64,000 nucleotides of DNA from assembly GCF_032362555.1 (NCBI RefSeq), contig NC_083529.1, forward strand, positions 4,836,001-4,900,000, written 5' to 3'. A model generated the notes under the pieces. That model saw only the letters and a list, made by a program, of their open reading frames with translations, was not told the DNA's origin and made no database searches. Made by a program: the position numbers and the translations under genes. The stretch is from Amyelois transitella. Lineage: Eukaryota; Arthropoda; Insecta; Lepidoptera; Pyralidae. Of the stretch, positions 39,750-51,452 are shown one piece after another; the stretch's first letter is position 1; every line of letters begins with the position of its first letter.

Positions 39750-42700
39750 ATGTATAAAGTAATTTTGTTGTTGGTCGTTATTTTTGTAACCAAACAAGAT
39801 GCTGCTAGGATATTGGCTGTGTTTCCTGCACCATCAATTAGTCACCAAGTAACTTTTAGACCATTAACTCACGAATTGGCAAAAAGAGGTCATGAAGTTG
39901 TAATAGTCACCCCTGACCCTGCCTTCCCGAAAGATAAAAAGCCTGATAATCTAACAGAAATAGATGTTCATGATTCATACAATCTTTGGAGAGAAAAAGT
40001 TTTACAAGGAATCAACGGTGATATGAAGAACCAAATAAAGTTTTTGTTTGAATTGTCGATGGAAGTATTTGAAATGCAAATGAATTTCGAAGAAGTGCAG
40101 CAGATTATTAAGAAGAATACCGAACCATTTGATTTATTAATAATAGAAGCTTGTATGTTGCCAGCTTTAGGATTTTCTCATATATACAAAGTGCCTGTTA
40201 TACAGATCAGTTCGTTTCTACCATTTTATTCTAATATTAATACAATCGGAGCTGTAGACCATCCTCATTTATATCCAGTAATGAGTACACAGAAACTTGA
40301 CAATTTGAGCACGATTGAAAAAATTAATTTGTACTATGATCATTTTGTCATACAAAATGTTGTCAAAAATGCTGAATTAGATATGGACAAGGTGATCAAA
40401 AGAGTATTTGGTTCTGATACACCTCCTCTCTCTAAGTTATATAATAATGTAGATATGTTATTTCTAAATACGTTTCCAATATGGGACTCCAATCGCCCAG
40501 TACCACCAAGTGTCCAATATTTGGGAGGAATACATGTAAAACCTGTTAAACAATTGCCAGAAGTGAGTATGTCTTTAAAATTTTAAAGTTCATACACATA
40601 GAGCATCATTACATACTTATAAATAGTGATAAGCCTTGACTGTTGATTATTTATTTATGTTTATCATTAAATCTAATCCAATATATTTTTAAGGACTTAA
40701 AAAAATACCTGGACTCTTCAAAGCATGGAGTAATATATATTAGTTTTGGCACAAATGTGGATCCTTCAACGCTTCCTCCAGAGAAGATACAAGTGTTATT
40801 GAATGTTCTATCTGGATTGCCTTACGACGTTATATGGAAGTGGAACCAGGATGTACTACCTGGTAAAAGTGATAACATCAAAATTTCGAAATGGTTGCCA
40901 CAGTCTGACTTACTGGGTAAGTTGTTCTTTATTTGAATTCTTTAGTTTTGATATTTTTCGATGTAGTTGTGAGTTCAGGGAATAAGTGTGTGATTTTATG
41001 TATTTATGTATGTATACTTATTATTATTGTGCTTGGGTTCTAGATGTGCATTACCCTGGAAACCAGATAAAGAAAAAAGAAATATAACTTTTACTTTTTT
41101 TTTTAAATTTGATTATCAAGGTTTCAAAGAAAATTAATGCTGCCAAATCTTTAATTTTTTAAATTCCATAAAAATGCTGAGCATCTGCTGGCTTAGTTTT
41201 AAAATATTGGGAAGTTTTTGGTTTTAAATAGGTGAACCGAATAGATTTTTTTTTAAAGATTCGATTGTTTAAGAAATGTTTTACTTACAGGACATCCAAA
41301 ACTCAAATTATTCATCACGCAAGCGGGCTTGCAATCAACTGATGAAGCTATTGTAGCGGGTGTACCACTTCTTGCAATTCCAATTTTAGGAGATCAATGG
41401 TACAATGCGGCTATGTATGAACGACATAAGATTGGGGTCAAGATTGAAATGGAAAACCTTAGTGAGAGGACTCTTAAGGAAGCATTACATGTTCTTACTG
41501 TGGATGATACGTAAGTTTCATTTAATATATCTTAGAATTTAATTTCTACAAGATAAAGACATTGGTTTGACATACCCGAAAAGGAAGCTACTGAGAGTAA
41601 TATAGGCGTAGACAAGGATTAAAGATAAGTGATTTCTATACTTTAGTTGTACTTGTAATACCCTTGTAATATCAAAAGGAGGAAAATATCGTGAGAATAG
41701 GTCCAAAGGTTGCATAGGTCAAATGTCGCTTCGTGCTAAATATATATCCAATCCTGGATCTTGGCGAAAAACGGCAACGGGCAAATCTAAAAGGAAGAAG
41801 AAGCAGAAATACACGATTTTTTGGAGAACAAATCATAATAATTTATATTACGATATCCATGTTACAAGAGTGACGTCCTGTTTCGAAAATACCTCAGGCA
41901 ACTTAAAGCATATATCTCTAAATTAAGTATCTTAATTGTTGAATTGTTCGGCTAAATAAATAAAGTGATAACGTATTTTTTATGAAACATGTTATAATGT
42001 CCTTTAAGAGGTAAGGCAATAAAGATAAAAGACATTGACATCATCATATTAAATGTTCATAACTATATGTTATACGATAAAGATTTTTAATTTAGATATC
42101 TAATTAACTAGGGTGGCGCAGCGACCCGAAATGAATTTTGTCTTCAAAACAAATTTGGTCATTTAAATCTGCTTTGTTTTTTAATCATACTCTTTGCTAG
42201 GAGTATGATATAGTCGCTTCCAGAACGCCTGTTAGTCAGGATCTGTTTTGATCTTGGATTATGACCAAGTCATTACCTAAGAGTTATTCCTAAGTATTAG
42301 GAACTATGTGGTACACTTTTTTACGTCATTAGAGCAGCGCCTCTGACCACTAAAAATCAAACTAATCAAAAAAAAAATCAATAAAATAATCAAACTAATT
42401 AACAATTTAAAAGAGTATATAAATGCATGGCCGTGCATCATTATTTTTTAGTCAGGTACCTTTGAACGTTCCGCCTAACGCTGTAGGTATTGATCAGATT
42501 GTCTGTGCTGACATAAATAATCATATCTATTAATTAATAACTGATTAATATAGAAAAAAAAAAACATTTTTCAGTTACCGCCAGAACATAATAAGATTCC
42601 GATCTGTCATCTACGACCAACCACAAACTCCTTTAGAACGGGCAGTGTGGTGGACGGAGCACGTTCTGCGCCACGGCGGCGCGCGCCATCTACGATCGCC

Positions 42701-42863
42701 AGCCGCAAACTTACCGTGGACTGTGTACTATGAAGTAGAACTAGTGGCTTATGCACTTCTAGTAGTTACAAGCGCTATATTTGTGTTCGTGTACCTAGTT
42801 TTGAAAGTAAGGAGACTGATAGTTAGTAAAATGAATGCTAATATAAAACTTAAATATAGTTAA
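39750..42863 (+). CDS. UDP-glucosyltransferase D (UGT33-like), four exons
   Basis: Exons 39750-40562, 40694-40916, 41291-41510 and 42575-42863 (813, 223, 220 and 289 bp) join in frame with GT-AG borders to 514 aa. I chose the ATG at 39750 because it opens the signal peptide; the longer frame upstream has no other ATG. His32 sits in PAPSISHQV; Glu replaces the usual Asp in FDLLIIEA. Exon 3 has the UGT signature LFITQAGLQSTDEAI, with Ala where the other copies have the first Gly of QGG. Exon 4 gives the membrane helix and the tail KLKYS (KxKxx). Role: ER sugar conjugation of lipophilic compounds, substrate unknown. Closest relative is C, on the other strand 25 kb away, with 163 bp of exon 4 perfectly identical. 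Intron 3 (1064 bp) has no identified repeat. AATAAA at 43007-43012. Confidence 0.93.
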
Positions 42864-43975
42864 TGTGATAATTATAGATTTATTACTTATAAAAACTCTG
42901 AATGTTTTGAATAACTATATGGTGAATTTTATAAAAGTACCCATTAAAAGCTTTGCTTGTTCAATGTAAGCTTTCAATGAAATAGTCAAAAAACAGTAAA
43001 AATGAGAATAAAGTATTCCGAATTCATTTTTGTAATATCAGATAAAAAAATCTCTGATGCGGTCAGCAGAAACCAACAAAATACAAAAAAATGTTTGAGT
43101 AAGTTCCTTTACATTAGACAGCGGGAAAAAGGATAGTGTCTTTGGATGATAATGTGAAACTCTAAACTGAAGTCGGTAAAATTTCTAAAACCTTTTCATA
43201 AGTGTTTGTTATACACGAACAATTTCCTGAAAACCGCATCAAAATCGGTTAAGCGTAACCCGAGAAAATCGCAGACAAACGTAGGAACATCCATACATAC
43301 AGACATCTGCACATAACAGCATACCTAATCAAACTGATTACCACCTTTTTTGAAGGCGGTTAAAAAATGCCGAAGACTGGCTAAAGATAATTGTATATTT
43401 TTCTAAGATTTATATCGAACAATAAAAATAATTGACAAAAACAAGTGCAAAACTTTAAATGCTCTCATAATGTTTACTAAACGTACCACGTAGTAATAAA
43501 CCCATTGAATATAAAGTTATTCGAGAATAATTGTAATTTATTCGAATTGTTTTATCAAACACTAATGTCGAACCCTTTTAGCGTGTGCTACTGATACGCA
43601 TATCAATAATAATTTACTGATTAAAATTGTTTGGGTAATTCCACAATTTGTTATTGATTCTTTGGTTATATTTTGTAAAAATATACAATTGTTTATTTCT
43701 TAATATAAAAAGAAGTATTTTAAATAAACCTTGATCATAATTTTTTCTACCCTTAGTTTTTTTTATCACGAAAAGGATTTCAATAACCAAATGCCCTTCC
43801 ATTATAATTATATTGGCATGAATATTATACATAGCTATATTAGCATTTTGTCTCAGTCTCTGAAAAGGACACTTTTCCCCTTCGGCCACTTTCTAGCTAG
43901 AACCTAGAATCTACTTATGACCACGAAATTTTGCTCACATACAATGTCTACGATATTTGTTGTTTTTACATATGT
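42864..43975. other. Intergenic between UGT D and E
   Basis: Contains the probable polyadenylation signal of D and an old repeat at about 43200-43380 (AAAACCGCATCAAAATCGGT ... TTTTTTGAAGGCGGTTAAAA) of a kind common in lepidopteran transposon relics. No gene recognised. Confidence 0.5.
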
Positions 43976-44260
43976 ACTTACATACATACGTACATATCAT
44001 CACGTCTATATCTCTTGCAAGTATGTACATATCATATCTATATCCCATGCGGGGTAGACAGAGCCAACAGTCTTGAAATGACTGAAAGGCCACGTTTAGC
44101 TGTTTGCTTAATGATAGAATTGAGATTCTAATAGCGACAGGTTGCTAACCCATCGCCTAAAAAAAGAATCCCAACCCAATCCCTTAGTCTCCTTTTACGA
44201 CATCCGTATGATGAAGTAGTCCTATTCTTTTTTCTATCTGTGCCGGGAACCACACGACAC
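43976..44260 (-). mobile_element. SINE, full length with duplicated tail end
   Basis: Antisense. The terminal block CACGTCTATATCTCTTGCAA is followed after a TATGTACATA linker by a second copy (TATCTATATCCCATGCGGGG), so the 3' end is partly duplicated. The head GCCGGGAACCACACGACAC is at the right. It ends about 105 bp before the UGT E start codon and may lie in its promoter. Confidence 0.85.
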
Positions 44261-44365
44261 TTATTTTTATGTAGATAAAAACAATAGGTACCTATTTTCT
44301 ATCATCACTGGAATGTGTTGGGCGTTATCATTGTTGACTCAGTATCAAATCAACCTTTCGCCGAA

Positions 44366-47162
44366 ATGGCGGAATTGTTATTTTTTATTATAAGTGCTTT
44401 TATATTAAGTGTTGATAGTGCAAGAATATTAGCAGTGTTTCCGATGCCGTCTATTAGTCACCAAGTAGTGTTTAGACCTTTAGTTCTAGAATTAGTTAAA
44501 CGCGGTCATGATGTTGTTTTAATTACTCCAGATCCAAGTTTTCCTAAAGGAGGTGGGCCTATCAATTTAACAGAAATAGATATGCATGACATAGCATATA
44601 AACCTTGGATCGAATACCTTCCAGAAGAATACAAAGATAAGTTGATGTCTATTCATACATTGAGTATTAAATCTACGTTAGAAATAACCGCACTTATAAA
44701 CACAAAAGTTGTAGAAGTCCAACTTCTATCGGAACTAGTTCAAGAGTTAATAAATGATAAAACGCAGCATTTTGATCTATTGCTTGTTGAAGCTTGCCTA
44801 AGACCAACATTAGTATTCTCACATATTTTTAAAGCACCAGTTATCCAAGTCAGTTCTGCTGGTCCCATTCCATACAATTTGCAAACAGTCGGAGCCCCGA
44901 TGCATCCAATTCTTTATCCGTTTGCATACAGCAAGAAGCTTTCAAATTTAACGCTCTATGATAAGTATATGGAACTTTATAACTTTTTGATAAACCAATA
45001 TGTGACGTATAGGAATGAAAAAATCGAAAATGACATGCTTAGAAGGACCTTAGGTTCGGATGTGCCTACAGTGAGTGAGCTGTCTGAGAATGTAGATATG
45101 TTGTTTTTAAATGTTCATTCTCTTTGGGAATCAAATAGGCCAGTGCCACCAAATGTTTTATATTTGGGAGCTTTGCATATAAAGCAAGAGAAAGAGTTAC
45201 CAAAGGTAATTTTACTATTTATCTTTTTTTTAACATTAGAAAGTTGCAGTTTTTTTATTAACAGCTACAGTATGCTTTTTCTATTTATTTAAAAATACAA
45301 TATAGCAAATAATCACTAAACTTGGGATTCTTCTCTTAGGCGATGGGCTAGCAACCTGTCACTATTTGAATCTCAATTCTATCTTAAAGCCAAATAGCTG
45401 AGCGTGGCCTATCAGTCTTTACAAGACTGTTGGCTCTGTCTGCCCCGCAAGGGATATAGACGTGATTATATGTATGATATGTATGTAATCACTTTATATC
45501 TCATTTCAGGACCTTAAATCTTATTTAGACTCTTCAAAAAATGGCGTAATATATATGAGCTTTGGTACAAATGTAGATCCTTCAATGATTCCGCCGCAAG
45601 TGATTTCGTCATTTGTCGATGTGTTCGCTGAGTTGCGCTATAACGTTTTGTGGAAATGGCATACTGAAGATGTACCTAGGCTACCAAAAAATGTTAAAAT
45701 TTCAAAGTGGCTCCCCCAAAGAGATCTTTTAAGTAAGTTTATTATAGAATAAACAATTTTTATCCAGATAAAACTCATAAGATGTTCAAAACTAATGAGC
45801 AGCTATGCGCCAAATTCCAAATTGTTCCAAAAAATGGTTTCAGCATTTCATGGTGGTGGTTGGTCAGTCATATCTTGTTCTCAATTCCATCATCCATACT
45901 AATATTATAAATGCGAAAGTGAGTTTGTTTGTTTGTGACCTCTTCATCTTATCTCCTAGAGTATCTACAGTAGATACTCTAGGAGATAAGATGATTTTTT
46001 CTCTTACTGCGTTTTAGGTGCTGCAGGGCAGTACTGAACCAGTCTTTTTGAAATTTCTCATATATAAAATTGTGTCTTTGTCCCATGTCTTTTTCCAAAC
46101 TCTTTGGAAAAAGACATGGGGTATTTCATCCCAGTACAAATTGTTGGTCCCGTGGGATTTGCGAAAAACCTGTATATTTTTGTAAGTGGCGCTAAATTCG
46201 GGCAGTAGAAGCTACGGACAAAATCTACATTAACTATTAAGCTGAAGATGGCATAGCATTTCAGTCTTTTCGAAATATCAAATCTGTCTACTCCGTAAAG
46301 TAACACGTGTTATGTTTATTTAAATTAAAGTATATTTTTAGTGCATCCAAACGTGAAATTATTTATAACCCAGGGTGGTCTTCAATCTACTGATGAGGCT
46401 ATAGCAGCTGCAGTGCCTCTTATCGGAATACCAATGCTTGGGGATCAATGGTATAACGTCGAAAAATATGTTCATCATGGTATTGGTGTGAGACTAGATA
46501 TTGAAACTATTGATGCTGACAAATTTAAGGACGCCATTGATACTGTCATTAATGATAAAAGGTTAGTACCTATATTGATTAAAATTCCTGTCGTGGGCCT
46601 GCTGGAAGAAATTTCTCTAGAAATAAGTAGTGCCCTTGTATTGAATTTCTCTTTATTTTAAGTTTTTTTTTGCTTATTTTTCTTGTTGTACATAAATATG
46701 GTTTTTAATACCTACCACCCCCAAGTCATATAAACGGTAACCGCTCCGTTAAAATGATTCAGAGTTTCTGCTGTTAATGGGAGAATGCATTTAACTGTTA
46801 GAGGGAAAACACAAAGATGAGAGAAATAAGCAATCGCTGACTTTATTAAACCTTAAATTATTATCATTTCAATCCACAGTTACCTCGACAATATACGAAA
46901 GCTGAAATCACTAATGTATGACCAACCTCAAACGCCATTAGAAAAGGCTGTATGGTGGACTGAGTACGTTTTAAGACACGGAGGGCGCCATCTACGTTCG
47001 CCGGCCGCAAACCTACCTTGGACTGTATACTATGAAATAGAACTACTGTTTTATTTACTCCTCTTTGTGATTGGGGCGCGCTTTTTATTAGTATATTTAT
47101 TGTTTAGGTTGTATAAATTTGTTAGAGGTTGGCTGAGTAAAAGGAAATTAAAGACAAATTAA
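44366..47162 (+). CDS. UDP-glucosyltransferase E (UGT33-like), four exons
   Basis: Exons 44366-45205, 45510-45732, 46342-46561 and 46880-47162 (840, 223, 220 and 283 bp) join in frame to 521 aa. The ATG at 44366 directly precedes the signal peptide (MAELLFFIIS...); the frame extends upstream only from a GTG. His32 is in PMPSISHQV; Glu lies in FDLLLVEA. Exon 3 carries KLFITQGGLQSTDEAI and GDQWYN; its next codons (MHPNVK at the 2/3 junction) ally it with gene A rather than C/D. Exon 4 has GGRHLRSP, one Ala shorter than the paralogues' GGARHL, then the membrane helix and tail KLKTN (KxKxx). Same expected ER role. Intron 1 holds a SINE, intron 2 a Helitron-like element with two perfect hairpins, and intron 3 begins with a LINE-tail repeat immediately after the donor. 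Confidence 0.93.
45317..45489 (+). mobile_element. SINE 3' part in UGT E intron 1
   Basis: Sense: AACTTGGGATTCTTCTCTTA, GGGCTAGCAACCTGTCAC, GCAAGGGATATAGACGTGAT, (TATG)n tail. 5'-truncated, same orientation as the gene, ending 20 bp before exon 2. Confidence 0.85.
45893..46215 (+). mobile_element. Helitron-like family 3 with two perfect hairpins, UGT E intron 2
   Basis: Starts TCCATACTAATATTATAAAT after an A and proceeds GCGAAAGTGAGTTTGTTTGT. Inside are arms 45944-45967 and 45971-45994 (24 bp, 3-bp loop) and arms 46082-46099 and 46103-46120 (18 bp, 3-bp loop), both perfect. The end region GTGGGATTTGCGAAAAACCT and TGGCGCTAAATTCG matches, reversed, 49195-49415. The 3' border is unclear. Confidence 0.65.
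46570..46690 (+). repeat. LINE 3'-tail repeat
   Basis: GTGGGCCTGCTGGAAGAAAT and TTCTCTAGAAATAAGTAGTG match 38786-38900. It begins only nine bases into intron 3 of UGT E, so the insertion nearly touches the splice donor. Confidence 0.65.
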
Positions 47163-47663
47163 TAAACTTACTATTAAAAAACTAGTTTTTCTTTCTCTTA
47201 AACGAATTTAACGTCTTTATCCTGTACGGGGGAGCCAATAATTTCTTAAATTTATGACCATGCTACAAGTACCTATAGCTGGAGGGCTTAATGATAGAAT
47301 TGAGATGTGGATATACTTACTAAATGTTAGGTAGCATATAACCTAAAATAAGATTCCCAAATTAATAAGACTTTCTTTCGATTTGTTGTACAATCTGCGC
47401 GGTTATGACTTTACACAAACCAGGATTTTAACTTCTCTTCTAAATCAACATATGTACAAGTTTACACTAGCTGAAATTGCTCATTTCCTTTGTCACTATT
47501 TACGACCACTACGAGTAAGAGATGTCCAAATGGCATAAATATAAAATAAAAAATCCTGCTGTAAAATAATGTCTATTAAACAAGTGTAAATTGGATATTT
47601 ATTTAGTTCGAATATGCTGTTGATAATATTAATTAAAAATTAAATTAAAAATAACAGTTTTAA

Positions 47664-47815
47664 GAATAGAAATGATAGAATTGAGATTTAAAAAGTAAGA
47701 GGTTACTAGCCCATCGCCTTAAATAAGAATTCCCAAGTAATAAGCCTTTCGCTTAATTGACTTTTATAATCAGCATGAGAAGAAAAACAGGTGGCACACA
47801 CCTTTTTTCGGTGCC
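47664..47815 (-). mobile_element. SINE, partial, diverged
   Basis: Antisense: AATGATAGAATTGAGATT, GGTTACTAGCCCATCGCC, TAAGAATTCCCAAG. A similar scrap lies at about 47270-47310. Confidence 0.6.
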
Positions 47816-48127
47816 AGACCAACATGGAAGCCTACATTATGAAGCCTATAAGTATTTAAATTCTTTTTTTAAAATTGTAACTCTTTATTTCATGTTCCAA
47901 ATTTTATTACCTACTTTATTTCATCAAAAAACTCCATTGTGCAACGTAAAGTAAAGGTAAAAAAAAATCATCAAAATATCGTGACGACAACATTTCGCTA
48001 ATTGGCACATGCCCGACCAAATTACGGTGTGAAATATCTTTGAGTTGGTGAAATTTCAATTTGAAATGTGAAACTTCCATCAGCCTGCTACAAATATGAA
48101 GTACGTATATGTAAAAATATTTCACTG

Positions 48128-48376
48128 TCGTGTGGTTTCTGGCACATTAGAGTGGGATCACTCCATATTTTCCTGTTTGTCGTAAAAGGCGACTAAGGGA
48201 TAGGTTTATATAAACTTAGGATTCCTCTTGTAGGCGATTGGCTAGCAATCTGTCACTATTTGAATCTCAATTCCGTCATAACGCCATACAGCTGAAAGTG
48301 GCCTTTCTGTATTTTCAAGACTGTTGGCTCTGTGTACCCCGCAAGGGATATAGTCGTGACTGTATGTTTGTCTGAA
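48128..48376 (+). mobile_element. SINE, near full length
   Basis: CGTGTGGTTTCTGGCACATT head, GTAAAAGGCGACTAAGGGAT, CAAGACTGTTGGCTCTGTGT, TATAGTCGTGACTGTATG. Confidence 0.85.
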
Positions 48377-48794
48377 CTTAACTAACTTAAAGTTGACGTT
48401 GAAACAGACAATCACACACTGTTCATTACTCCATACACCGAAAATAACAACATCTATTAACAGAAACTTCCAGCAAAGTTCCAAACGACATGTCACAACA
48501 TGCTTTCATATTTTGCTGTTGCTTAACCTTTCGATTATAATTCAACACTCTTATTCCATTTCCCTTAAGGTTGATAATAGACCTGAGTGTCGTTTGAATA
48601 AGTGAATGTTATGTTTGTTCATAAAGAACCCTTTTCAACATATGTTTTTCGGGGAGTCCAGTTAAGGTATAGTTATGTTGTTTAGGTCTTTTATGGGTTT
48701 CATACAGAATTGTGTGACTTTGATGTCATTGTACCTATGTTTGAATTATGTTTATGTCTTCATTTCTCTCCATTTTTTATAAATTAATTTTTTA

Positions 48795-49048
48795 CATACA
48801 TATAATCACGTCTATATCCCTTGCGGGGTAGACAGAGCCAACAGTCTTGTAAAGACTGATAGGCCACGTTCAGCTATTTGGCTTAATGATAGAATTGAGA
48901 TTAAAATAGTGACAGGTTGCTAGCCCATCGCCTAAAAAAGAATCCCAAGTATGTAAGCCTTTCCCTTAGTCGCTTTTTACGACATCCATGGGAAAGAGAT
49001 GGAGTGGTCCCATTCTTTTTTGTATTGGTGCCGGGAACCACACGGCAC
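48795..49048 (-). mobile_element. SINE, full length with 12-bp target-site duplication
   Basis: Well preserved antisense copy. Perfect duplications ATTAATTTTTTA lie at 48783-48794 and 49049-49060, so both borders are exact. This is the best single reference copy of the family in the window. Confidence 0.93.
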
Positions 49049-49194
49049 ATTAATTTTTTAATTGTTTTTAAACCTCAATTTCATCTAAGTCTATGCTATC
49101 GAGCAGCTGAACATGGCTTTTTAGTCTTTTGGATACTGTTACTTGCCTACTATGTTAGGGGTTTAGACGTGATAATCATAAAAATACTTTTACC

Positions 49195-49415
49195 TGCTGG
49201 TACAAGCTTCGCCCACGCGAATTAAGCGCTACCTACACGCGCAAATTTAGCACCACCCACAAAAGAATACAGGTTTTTCGCAAATCCCACGGGAATTATA
49301 CCTTCTCAAAACCCTTATAATGGAAAAGAAAATTTAATAATTTTATTTCAGTAGATAATGCGTGAAGATGCAACAAACAAACTTACTTTCGCAATTATAT
49401 TAGGTGGGATTGACA
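49195..49415 (-). mobile_element. Helitron-like family 3, antisense copy
   Basis: AGCTTCGCCCACGCGAATTA, ACAGGTTTTTCGCAAATCCC and CAAACAAACTTACTTTCGC in reverse order to 45893-46215, ending at AATTATATTAGGTGG. No hairpins in this copy. Confidence 0.6.
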
Positions 49416-49444
49416 CACTGTTATTTTTATAAGTACATAATAAT

Positions 49445-49900
49445 TTGAGTCCATTTGACCTCAACAATCCTCCTGGTGGTAAGCAAGAGGAGACCTTTTT
49501 TTGGTACAAGGGGAAATCCTTCTACGGACGATCCCTGGTCTTCACCCGAGAGTGTGCGGGACTCCTGGCACCGAGTGTGCCAGACTACCTTGCTAAAAAC
49601 TGCACTACCTTCCTGCCATTTCGAAGGCATCATGGGATCGACTATGAATTCTACCACGATGAATTCCGGCTTCCCGGCGCGACTTTACCGGGAATCTTCT
49701 TTTTATGGACGACTAGTAAATTGCTAGTCGCCCTTACTGCCCAGGACTTATGGTCCTATTGAGGAAGCAGGTGAGCGTGGTAGCGTGACCGCCTTCTACC
49801 ACCTCGTCCACGAAAGCGAGATGAGGCATAAGGCGCTGAATGCAAAATCAAATAGAACCTATTCACTCTTGCCTTGAAAATCCCCAAGTTGTATGTATCG
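49445..49900. repeat. Unclassified dispersed repeat, long copy
   Basis: GC-rich block: CCTCCTGGTGGTAAGCAAGA, TCCTTCTACGGACGATCCCT, CATTTCGAAGGCATCATGGG, ACCACGATGAATTCCGGCTT, then CCTATTCACTCTTGCCTTG. Its two ends are shared with 29515-29600, which lacks the middle. Open frames on both strands have no recognisable domain. Probably a LINE-derived moth repeat. Confidence 0.6.
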
Positions 49901-50401
49901 AAGAGAAAATTTCTCCAATTGGTAAGGAAAAGTCTTGACAGATTATGCAGATTATCGATCAATAACAACATCGATATATTAACAACACTATTTGTTATTT
50001 ACAACATGTCATCGCAACATGTCCGCAACTTAGTTATCGGTTACCGACGATTTATCGGGCAATTATTCACTAAGCGTTACCCAAGAGATGTAAGTTCGAA
50101 ACTAAACTAAACCTAAATGCTTATTACTTGTATAAGTTGTTTAATAGATCTATCATTATAATATGGGATGTGAGTTTCGTGGGGTTATTTTGAAAGCCTC
50201 AGATTGAAAGTGTCAATCGTGGAAAGGCTAGTTAACCTTTGCCTTCTTAGTAATGTGACTATTGGCTCTGTCTTCCCCATAAGTAATAACTACGTGTTAT
50301 GTATGCCTAAAATAAATAAAAAAAATAGGAACTTTTCAGTAATTGTGAATGGGAATATTGAAAGGGTAATGCTTAGAAGAATGTAGCTTATTAAATCAAG
50401 C

Positions 50402-50660
50402 ACATCCTGGTAAAAGAACAATGTATTCTCTCGTCCACATTTCTATTGTAAGTTTGGATAGTTGTGAGGTTGACGTTGTTCAAGAAAATGCTGCAGTGCA
50501 GTTTGTTACCGCTTCTTCTGCACTGACGTTTTGGAAGCGGCAGTAAACTTAGTTTTAAGTAACTTATTTGACGTCAACCAACGTTGTGTAACTAAAAGAT
50601 ATGACAATCATTAAGCAATATAAAGTATCCTATAATAATGAATAAAAATTTTGAATTTAA
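50402..50660 (+). repeat. SINE or LINE 3' end, pair with 60262-60510
   Basis: GAACAATGTATTCTCTCGTC, AAAATGCTGCAGTGCAGTTT, GGAAGCGGCAGTAAACTTAG and GAATAAAAATTTTGAATTTA are nearly identical to 60262-60510. A shorter relative is at 60815-60880. Polyadenine-free, GAATTT-type end. Confidence 0.75.
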
Positions 50661-50667
50661 AAGGTAA

Positions 50668-50796
50668 GGTCAAGAGTACCACTAAACTATGAGCTTCAAT
50701 GAAATAATTGATGAATGTAGACGAAGAAAAAGAAGTAAGGAGGGATGTGTAAAAACAATATGTATATCCCTTTAAAAAAGTGATTTTATGTATGTA
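50668..50796 (+). mobile_element. RTE-like LINE 3' end, diverged
   Basis: Sense: AAGGTCAAGAGTACCACTAA, GAATGTAGACGAAGAAAAAG, AAAAGTGATTTTATGTATGT. Directly follows the repeat at 50402-50660. Confidence 0.6.
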
Positions 50797-51420
50797 TGCT
50801 ATATCCTATACGTAATTTGAAAACCAGTAACACGTTTCATCAAACAAACACAAGATCCTCATATGCTTGAATTCATTTTTGGTAAAGAATTCTAGTGTTC
50901 TCATAACCAAGGTATTGTCTAAGTTCTAAATTAGGTATCTCCCGTCGCGTCACGTTCCACTCCAGGGATATGAATCCAGGTTTCGTCTTCAAAGAACTTT
51001 GATAAAATTTTCGTGTTTTCATTTATTTTTCTGTAATGTAGTTTAATAACGTAAAGGATTTGAAGAAAGATACAATTATTATAAATAAGTAGTTATTGAA
51101 CTTTTACGATCTGCGCGAAAAGAATGGAAGGAGGACAATAACAGAAGAAAAAAAAAATTTCGTGTTTGTACATTTCTGTTATTCTTCTTCTTAAATTCAA
51201 GAGCTAACTCTTGCCGGTGGAGTTACGAGTAAGTAAGTCATCAATTCATTTTTTTTCTCTGTTTTTTGTTTATTTGTTATGATTTTGTAATTTTTGTTTG
51301 CTATTTTTGTACCTGTTATAATGAAAAACAAATTAGCTGCTATGCTGTTCTTTGTCTTGTATGTTGGAGTCAAAAAACATTTTCATTTGTATAAATTTGT
51401 AATGAGTTTTAAATTTGTAA

Positions 51421-51452
51421 CTTAGTACCGGTTGCAACCAACCGGTACTAAG
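51421..51452. repeat. Perfect 14-bp inverted repeat, 4-bp loop
   Basis: Arms CTTAGTACCGGTTG (51421-51434) and CAACCGGTACTAAG (51439-51452). A stable hairpin in otherwise AT-rich DNA; no T run follows, so it is not a bacterial-style terminator. Confidence 0.85.

Noticed and set aside
44315-44365. Upstream extension of UGT E
   Set aside because: Only a GTG, not an ATG, opens it; the signal peptide starts at the ATG at 44366.
51421-51452. Hairpin as a rho-independent terminator
   Set aside because: Nuclear insect DNA and no T run after the stem.
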